Positions 58,311 to 64,000 of a DNA stretch of 64,000 bases are shown piece after piece. The notes beneath the pieces were generated by a model. The model was not told the origin of the DNA. It searched no databases and was given only the letters and a program-made list of their open reading frames with translations. Within the stretch, counting starts at the first letter, position 1, and the number at the start of each line of letters is the position of its first letter. Made by a program: the position numbers and the translations under genes. Source of the stretch: Ctenosaura bakeri (taxonomy: Eukaryota; Chordata; Lepidosauria; Squamata; Iguanidae); assembly GCA_948474755.1 (NCBI GenBank), contig CAOLHI010000928.1, positions 124,001-188,000 on the forward strand, read 5' to 3'.

Positions 58311-58618
58311 CTACCGAATTTCTGATTCGATGAGCTTTTTGTAGCCTCCAGCCCGCTCTGTCACAAATGAGGGGTTGTTAGCGAACATTTCGGTTAATTA
58401 GAATTGCCAGAATGAAAGCTGAATAGGCGCTGTATGGCCTTAAATTTGGGTAGGAGGGGGAATTTCAGCAGGTGTTACTGGCTATTAAGCCAAATAACAT
58501 GCAAAAACTGGCTGAAATTTCCTTTTCTGCACGAGCACTAAAGGGACAGTTGTTGTTTCCATTTTCCCTTCCACTCTGGCATCCCTAAGCCAGGTGGGGT
58601 CATAGACAGTGAGGTTGT
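58311..58618. other. Upstream flank of NET1, no clear element
   Basis: Unique-looking sequence just outside the CpG island. No plus-strand first exon was recognised. Confidence 0.45.
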
Positions 58619-58764
58619 TGGCGCCAGGTGGGATTCGAACCCACAGCTGGCAGGTACCCCTGAGGTGGGACTTGAACCTCCTCCAAAATTGTTAGGATTA
58701 CCAGCAACGCAGGTGGGACTTGAACCCATCTCCCAATGGCTGGCGCCAAGTGGGACTCGAACCC
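58619..58764. repeat. Four tRNA-T-arm/primer-site-like motifs
   Basis: GGTGGGATTCGAACCC-type words occur at 58619-58643, 58663-58678, 58711-58727 and 58741-58763. The outer two start with TGGCGCCA. On the minus strand they read GGGTTCGAATCCCACC then TGGCGCCA, like a tRNA T-arm (B box GGTTCGAATCC) and 3' end, but two bases short of a true acceptor stem. No tRNA cloverleaf is present. Related sequence continues to about 58830 (CCGGACCTAAAATATTAGGT) and matches 61515-61560 in reverse. Confidence 0.6.
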
Positions 58765-59190
58765 AAAATTGGCAGTTGCCCCTAAACGCTAGAAAAACAT
58801 ATGGGGCCGGACCTAAAATATTAGGTCTACACGTGTTAGCAGTAGAAAAGCACAGAGCAAATGGACAGTGTTTCCCGTCTGTTTCTATGGTAGACGTGCA
58901 GTTTTGGGTCAGTCTAGATGACCTCTGGGTGTGAGGGAAAAGCAGTTAATTTCCTCTGCCATTGACGTCCCTCTGTGTTTGAAGGAAAGACAAAAAAACC
59001 CTTGTATAATGGAATGTTATCGGTTTAGTTTGACGTGCTAGCTTTGGCAGCGTTACAGAAGGTTTGCAACATTTTGTAGACACTGGTGGGAACACACCGG
59101 TTTCCTTTCTTGAACATGTGATGTATTTGCACTGGAAATGTGTAAATTGCTGTGAATGTAAAGGGACGGGGCTCAGTCTTTGGGGAATGA

Positions 59191-60410
59191 TCCCACTGGG
59201 ACAATAAACAATTTTCCTTAAACCGTGGGTCTCTGTCTCTGTTCTGCTACATTTCCCTGGTCTGCTCTGCAGGGCTGTTAGGAGACTCAGTGCCCTGGAC
59301 AGTGTAACTCACAGAGAGTATTGCCTGTTGAAAGTCTGAGCTAAAGAAACTCTTTTTGTATTTGCTTAACCAAAGTCCTCCTTTTTGAATTCTAATTGAC
59401 TTTAAAGGTTGCTCCTGTTGCTAGCCCCGTGGCCCGCTTAAAATGATGCTAACATTCCTTGGCCAATGCCTAGGTTCTCAGCATCGGTTCCCAGCGAGCT
59501 TTCCGTACCCGTATTGCCACACATCGTTGCTGAATGAATACAAGTGTGGATCAAGGTGCATTGCTGATTGTTAACCAGAAGTTATTGTAGTGTCAACTGG
59601 GTATCAGAATTCCAGTCCTGGGAAAGCGAATATTCCTAATATTCTTGCACATGCGCTGTATGCTCTATGACAGTGGTTCTCAACCTTCCTAATGCCGCGA
59701 CTCTTTAATACAGTTCCTCGTGTTGTGGTGACCCCCAACCATAAAATTATTTATTTATTATTTACAATGCCTCCCCCCTGGCAAAGGCCGCCTCGCCAGC
59801 CAGGAACGGGGGGTGGGGGGGTGGGCAGGGAGGGAAAGAGGAGCTGCACGTCTCCCCCGGGAAAAAACTCCAAGAACCCCCTCGGGTTCTGCTTCTGCTT
59901 CGATCTTGTTTCCGCTGCGGGGGGCAGTGTGGGAAAAGTTTCCAGAGTGTTGACCCTGGCTGGGAGGGGGAGGAATCCCAGCACCTTTGTCTTTTGCGCT
60001 GGGCACAGCTCACCCCCCGGGAAAAGCGCCGCCTTGCGGCCCCCTGGCCTTTCCGCAGTGCCCCCCTCCGTGGCAAGTGGGACAGGGGGCATGGTGAGGA
60101 GGGGGCCTGCCCCCCGTGCTCCCACCCACCCCCAAGCTGGCCCGTCAGACGGGAGATTCTCCCGGAAGCGGAGAAGGGGAGCGATTTCAGTCCCTTCTGA
60201 ACAGGGGGCAGGAGGATGCGAGTGCGTGGCTTGCGCTTGCGCACCACCACCGAGGAGGGAATGGAGCCTAAGACCATCGGAAATACGTATTTTCCAATGG
60301 ACTTAGGCGACCCCTGTGAAAGGGTCGTTCAACCCCCAAAGGGGTCACGACCCACAGGTTGAGAACTGCTGCTCTATGAGATCACTGTCATCCCAAACCT
60401 ATTTAAGCCA
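59191..60410 (-). repeat. Paralogous segment A (inverted relative to 62120-63400)
   Basis: Without its SPIN insertion, the reverse complement of this segment aligns by eye with 62122-63275. Shared words include GCGCATGTGCAAGAATATT, TAACTTCTGGTT, ATTCATTCAGCA, CAACCTTTAAAGT, TTAGAATTCAAAA, CTGTCCAGGG and CAGCCCTGCAGAG. It is either a dispersed repeat of unknown type or an old inverted duplication. Confidence 0.65.
59671..60371 (-). mobile_element. SPIN-type hAT element, copy 2 (GC-rich interior)
   Basis: The ends are CAGTGGTTCTCAACC and GGTTGAGAACTGCTG, with a perfect 8-bp duplication CTCTATGA at 59663-59670 and 60372-60379. The order of sub-terminal blocks is reversed relative to copies 1 and 3. 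The same CpG-rich interior is present (about 59766-60262). It is inserted in paralogous segment A; segment B keeps the matching empty site at about 62140-62155. Confidence 0.9.
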
Positions 60411-60700
60411 TTGATTCAATGGGTCTGCTCACATTGGCACCAGCAACTAGAATTGCCTTTCTGAACATTTGCAGACTGCTCCTTCCCCTGTTATTTTTAA
60501 ACTTCAGTTAAAAACCTTCTCACTTGTCACTTTCAAAAGCTTTTGGAATTTCCCTTAATGTTGTTTTATAATTTTGTATAGTTTGATTACGTGTACTTGT
60601 CCGTTTGTTTTATATTATATTGTACTTTTGGTATTTTATCTGGATAATATGTTTTACAATTGAATGTTTGTGTTTTATTAAAAAAAGGGGGAGAGAAAAA
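60411..60700 (+). mobile_element. Probable L2 3' end
   Basis: The string CTTCAGTTAAAAACCTTCTC, then GCTTTTGGAATTTCCC and an AT-rich 3' UTR ending in ATTAAAAAAAGGGG, resembles the L2 C-terminus (LKTFLF) and UTR. Diverged. Confidence 0.4.
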
Positions 60701-60756
60701 AACCATTTAAGCCCTCCCTTCTTTCAATAAAGTGTTCTTCCCTTTGCTCATGTAAA

Positions 60757-61406
60757 AGCTGAACATGAGTCAGCAGTGTGATGTGGCAGCAAGAAAGCCA
60801 ATGCAATTCTCGGCTGCATCAATAGGAGTATGGTGTCCAGATCAAGAGAGGTACTGGTACCACTCTACTCTGCTTTGGTTAGACCCCATCTGGAATCCTG
60901 TGTCCAGTTCTGGGCACCCCAATTCAAGAAGGACATGGTCAAGCTGGAGCAAGTCCAGAGGAGGGCGAACAAAATGGTGAGGGGCCTGGAAGCCATGAAG
61001 CGCTATGAGGATAGACTTAGAGAGCTGGGTATGTTTAGTCTGCAGAAGAGAAGGTTAAGAGGGGACAGGAGAGCCATGTTTAAATATTTGAAGGGATGCC
61101 ATGTAGAGGAGGGAGAGGGCTTGTTTTCTGCTGCTCCAGAGACCAGGACAAGGAGCAATGGATTCAAGCTGCAGGAAAGGAGATTCCACCTGAACCTCAG
61201 AACTTCCTGACAGTCAGGGCTGTCCGGCAGTGGAATGTGCTGCCTTGGAATGTGGTGGAGTCTCTTTCTTCCTTGGAGGTTTTTAAGCAGAGGCTGGATG
61301 GCCATCTGTCCAAGGGAGTGCTTTGAGGGTGTTCCTGCATGGCAGAGGGTTGGACTGGATGGCCCCTGGGTCTCTTCCAACTCTACATTTCTATGATGCT
61401 ATGATT
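60757..61406 (+). mobile_element. CR1 LINE, 3' end (5'-truncated), sense orientation
   Basis: The frame from 60830 reads [40 protein letters not shown] and [20 protein letters not shown], to [14 protein letters not shown] frameshift near 61200 shifts the end ([20 protein letters not shown]) into another frame. The 3' tip (GGCCCCTGGGTCTCTTCCAA, then TCTATGATGCTATGATTCTA) is complete. It is well preserved. Confidence 0.9.
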
Positions 61407-61568
61407 CTAAAAGGTTGTTTGGACTGCTTTCTTGTCAAGGAAGGGGAGTCCCTTTGGCCAAAGGTGGGGATCTTTCCAGGCTGATTCAGAGCTCACCTGC
61501 CCGAGGTAGTCCGTGCGGACCTAGTATTTTAGGTCAGGCCCTATGTGGTTTTTTTCTAACAGTTTCTA

Positions 61569-61760
61569 ATGGTTGGCTGGGTTGGTGCCCGAACCATTTT
61601 TCTGGGTTGTTGCCCAAACAGTTTTCAGAGTTGGCGTCCTGACAGTTTTCCCCCATGGTTGGCAGGGTTGGTGCCCAGACTGTTTTCCGGGTTGTCGCCC
61701 AGTCTTCAGGGTGTGTGCCCTGACAGTGTTATGGGTTGGTGCCCTAAGATTTTCTCCAGA
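61569..61760 (+). repeat. Tandem array of about 25-bp units (TTGGTGCCC-type)
   Basis: Seven degenerate units follow GGGTTGGTGCCCAGACTGTT then TTCC: TTGGTGCCCGAACC, TTGTTGCCCAAACAG, TTGGCGTCCTGACAG, TTGGTGCCCAGACTG, TTGTCGCCCAGTC, TGTGTGCCCTGACAG, TTGGTGCCCTAAG. The preceding GACCTAGTATTTTAGGTCAG links it to the array at 58619-58830. Confidence 0.7.
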
Positions 61761-61769
61761 GTTTATTGC

Positions 61770-61978
61770 TAACATACGGACTACACTGGTCATTTTAATT
61801 GTTATTTAATTGATATTTTAATGCTATTTTTATATGTATTTTAACATGCTTTAATTATTATTGTAGTTTAATCTTTGTTTTAACTTTTGTATATGACAGT
61901 TTTTAATTATGTTTCTTTTAATGGCTGTAAGCTGCTTTGAGTCCCTTCGGGGAGAAAAGCAGGATAAAAATAAAGATA
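61770..61978 (+). mobile_element. L2 3' end
   Basis: The 3' UTR, ATGGCTGTAAGCTGCTTTGA then GTCCCTTCGGGGAGAAAAGC and GATAAAAATAAAGAT, is typical of reptile L2. It is nested in the inverted-repeat structure. Confidence 0.65.
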
Positions 61979-62480
61979 TTGTGGGTGAGCTCTGAATCAG
62001 CCTGGAAAGATCCCCAACTTTGGCCAAAGGGACTTCCCCCTCCCCAGCAAGAACACGGTCAAAAACACTTCTTACATGACCAAAGAGAAAGGCCCTTTAT
62101 CGAAAGAAGGGAGGGGTTATATGGATTTGGGATGACAATGATCTCATGGAGCATCCAGCGCATGTGCAAGAATATTTGCTTTCCCCAGACTAAGATTCTG
62201 ATACATGGTTGATAATACAGTAACTTCTGGTTGACAATGAAACCTGTATCAGACATTTATTCATTCAGCAGTGAAGTGTAATAAATATTGTTACAGGGAG
62301 TGCTGGGAGCCAATATGGAGAACCCAGGCATTGACTTTGCCAATTAATGTCTGCATAATTTTAAGTAGGACAAGGGGCTGACAACAAGAACAACCTTTAA
62401 AGTTGGTTAGAATTCAAAAGGGAGGAACTTCAGCTAAGCAATAAGCAAATGCAAAGAGACAGAGTTTCTTCAGCTTAGAC

Positions 62481-63175
62481 CAGCGGTTCTCAACCTGTGG
62501 GTCGTGACCCCTTTGGGGGTCAAACGACCCTTTCACAGGGGTCGCCTAAGACCATTGGAAAATATGTATTTCCGATGGTCTTAGGCTCCATTCCCTCCTC
62601 GGTGGTGGTGCACAGGCGCAAGCCACTCGCTCGCGTCCTCCTGCCCCCTGTTCAGGAGGGACTGAAATTGCTCCCCTTCTCCGCTACCAGGAGAACCTCC
62701 CGTCTGATGGGCCAGATTGGGGGGCGGAAGCAGCACGGTGGGGCAGGCCCCCTCCTCACCACGGCCCCTGCACCACTTGCCATGGAGGGGGGCGCTGTGG
62801 AAGGGCCGGGGTGATGCAAGGCGGTGCTTTTCCCGGGGGCGAGCTGCAACTGGCGCAAAAGACAAAGGTGCTGGGATTCCTCGCCCCCCAGTCAGGGTCG
62901 ACACTCTGGAAACTTTTCCCACGCTGCCCCCCAGCGGAAACAAGAGCGAAGCAGAAGCAGAGCCCGGGGGGGGGGTTCTCGGATTTTTTTCCAGGGGGAG
63001 ATGTGCAGCTCCTCTTTCCCTCCCTGCCCGCCCCCTTGTTCCTGGCCGGCGAGGCGGCCTTTGCCTGGGGGGGAGGCATTGTAAATAATAAATAAATAAT
63101 TTTATGGTTGGGGGTCACCACAACATGAGGAACTGTATTAAAGGGTCACGGCATTAGGAAGGTTGAGAACCACTG
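62481..63175 (+). mobile_element. SPIN-type hAT element, copy 3 (GC-rich interior)
   Basis: The ends are CAGCGGTTCTCAACC and GGTTGAGAACCACTG, with a perfect 8-bp duplication GCTTAGAC at 62473-62480 and 63176-63183. It has the same layout as copy 1: a TAAGACCATTGGAAA hairpin, a CpG-rich interior at about 62588-63082, then a GTAAATAATAAATAAATAAT block. It differs from copy 1 by scattered substitutions and small indels. Confidence 0.9.
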
Positions 63176-63280
63176 GCTTAGACAGTTAAGCAGCCAATAC
63201 TTTCTGTGAATTGAACTGTCCAGGGTGCTGAATCTCTTATCAGCCCTGCAGAGAAGTCCACAGAAAAGCTGAGAAACACT

Positions 63281-63384
63281 GGCCATTTCTGCACTAGGCC
63301 CCTCCCTAAACTCCAAACCCCAGGATTCCATGGGATGTTGAAAGTGGAATAATAGCACTATAACAATCTAGTGCGGAAATGGCC
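63281..63384. mobile_element. Palindromic MITE, copy 5 (internally deleted)
   Basis: The ends GGCCATTTCTGCACTA and TAGTGCGGAAATGGCC are intact and flanked by ACT on both sides. Most of the left arm is missing, leaving 104 bp. Confidence 0.75.
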
Positions 63385-63559
63385 ACTGTCTAATTTGTCT
63401 GTACTCTTTTGCTGCTTACAAGGTCAGAGAGGAAAATGCTGGCAGAATGTACAATATAAACTGTGTTTACTGTAGCCCTGCTGCCCAGAGCTTGAGAAAG
63501 TTACATTTTGAGGCTATCCAAAAACAAAACAAAAGACTCATTCTGGTTTGCAAGCTCTG

Positions 63560-63625
63560 GGAGTTTATTTCATTTATATCCCACCTTTCTTCCAACATAG
63601 GATCCAAGGCGGAGTACCTCATTTT
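63560..63625 (-). mobile_element. Possible L2/SINE-type tail (antisense)
   Basis: The string TTTATTTCATTTATATCCCA, then CCTTTCTTCC and GATCCAAGGCGGAGTACC, resembles an antisense L2-type 3' tip. The remaining sequence to 64000 shows nothing further. Confidence 0.4.
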
Positions 63626-64000
63626 ATAAGCACAATATAATTTTGAAAGTGTTAATACAAAAGTTAAACAAGATTAAATGTCTTTTTAAAAAAAATCTAA
63701 GAACAGTGATAGCGCATCTTATAGAAAAAGAAGTTATTTTAAGAAATTGTTTTAAGTAGTTGAAAAAATTTTAGCAGGTAGAGAAGTAGAGACGTGTCTT
63801 TTAGCAAAATAGGGGTACATGGCTGAGAAAACAAATACTGCTTGTTAAGAGACAAATTCTACCATCTATTATAAGAAATAAGAGGAAGACAAAACAACCT
63901 TTGTACTCTTGGTACAATACAGAGTTGAAAAACAAGATTTCAGGGCGGAGATAAGCAAATTATGCCGTTTTTTAAAGATTAATCTGTAGTTTATATCAGT

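Larger units (their letters stand above)
61411..62070. repeat. Inverted-repeat structure with about 88-bp arms
   Basis: The left arm 61411-61498 and right arm 61983-62070 are reverse complements. They are almost identical over AGTCCCTTTGGCCAAAG, GGGGATCTTTCCAGGCTGAT and TCAGAGCTCACC, and looser toward the outer ends. The interior holds a small tandem array (61569-61760) and an L2 3' end (about 61770-61978) abutting the right arm. It could be a transposon with terminal inverted repeats or two inverted copies of one repeat. Confidence 0.7.
62120..63400 (+). repeat. Paralogous segment B
   Basis: Inverted counterpart of 59191-60410. It carries its own SPIN (62481-63175) and a MITE (63281-63384), both absent from segment A. 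It retains the uninterrupted version of the segment A SPIN target (GATCTCATGGAGCAT). Confidence 0.65.

Noticed and set aside
58619..58764. tRNA gene(s)
   Set aside because: Only T-arm-like and 3'-end-like pieces occur; no D-arm, anticodon arm or cloverleaf can be drawn.
58665..58934. 89-codon plus-strand frame
   Set aside because: Built from the T-arm-like repeat motifs; its internal repetition (VGLEP, GLEPP) reflects the DNA repeat.
59692..60306. 204-codon open frame in SPIN copy 2
   Set aside because: It runs through the transposon end repeats and the GC-rich interior; a composition artefact.

Overview
This is vertebrate nuclear DNA: mostly intron and intergenic sequence crowded with dispersed repeats. 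The repeats point to a squamate reptile, most likely a lizard. They include CR1, L2 and L1 LINEs, BovB-like LINE fragments, tRNA-derived SINEs with a BovB-type tail, 5S-rRNA-derived SINEs, and three SPIN-type hAT elements. I cannot fix the species. No bacterial-type features are present.

One host gene is recognisable: the 5' part of NET1 (neuroepithelial cell transforming 1, a RhoA guanine-nucleotide exchange factor), on the minus strand. Coding exon 1 (57855-58093) sits in a CpG island at about 57776-58310. Exon 2 is 22618-22684 and exon 3 is 11781-11840. All have AG acceptors and GT donors where expected. Their phases join into one frame of exactly 122 codons, carrying the NET1 long-isoform motifs LRRGSSFTFLTPG and KRKRREKDDD. 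Intron 1 is about 35 kb and intron 2 about 10.8 kb. The DH and PH domain exons are not here and should lie to the left of the window.

Layout from left to right. 1-11780: start of intron 3, with a CR1 (6.4-7.1 kb), a palindromic MITE (5.6 kb) and a 5S-type SINE (9.5 kb). 11841-22617: intron 2, with SINEs, a CR1, a MITE, a 69-bp palindrome, a 5S-like fragment, and a 5S SINE split by a pogo/Tigger-like element. 22685-57854: intron 1, with two L2 copies (25.1-28.3 kb), a CR1/L3 relic, a 174-bp fold-back element (33.0 kb), a MITE, a SPIN (45.4-46.2 kb), a 5'-truncated L1 with a long open reading frame and a 13-bp target-site duplication (47.6-49.5 kb), further LINE fragments, and a 1.4-kb minisatellite ending about 100 bp from the exon 1 donor.

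58.3-64 kb lies upstream of NET1. I see no gene there. It holds two inverted paralogous segments (about 59.2-60.4 and 62.1-63.4 kb), each with its own SPIN insertion, plus a CR1, L2 tails, a MITE and two related arrays of tRNA-T-arm-like or primer-site-like motifs.

The most unusual material is the set of SPIN copies with a shared CpG-rich interior, the reciprocal empty sites in the inverted paralogs, and the minisatellite beside the NET1 promoter. All comparisons were made by eye; no alignment or database search was run.
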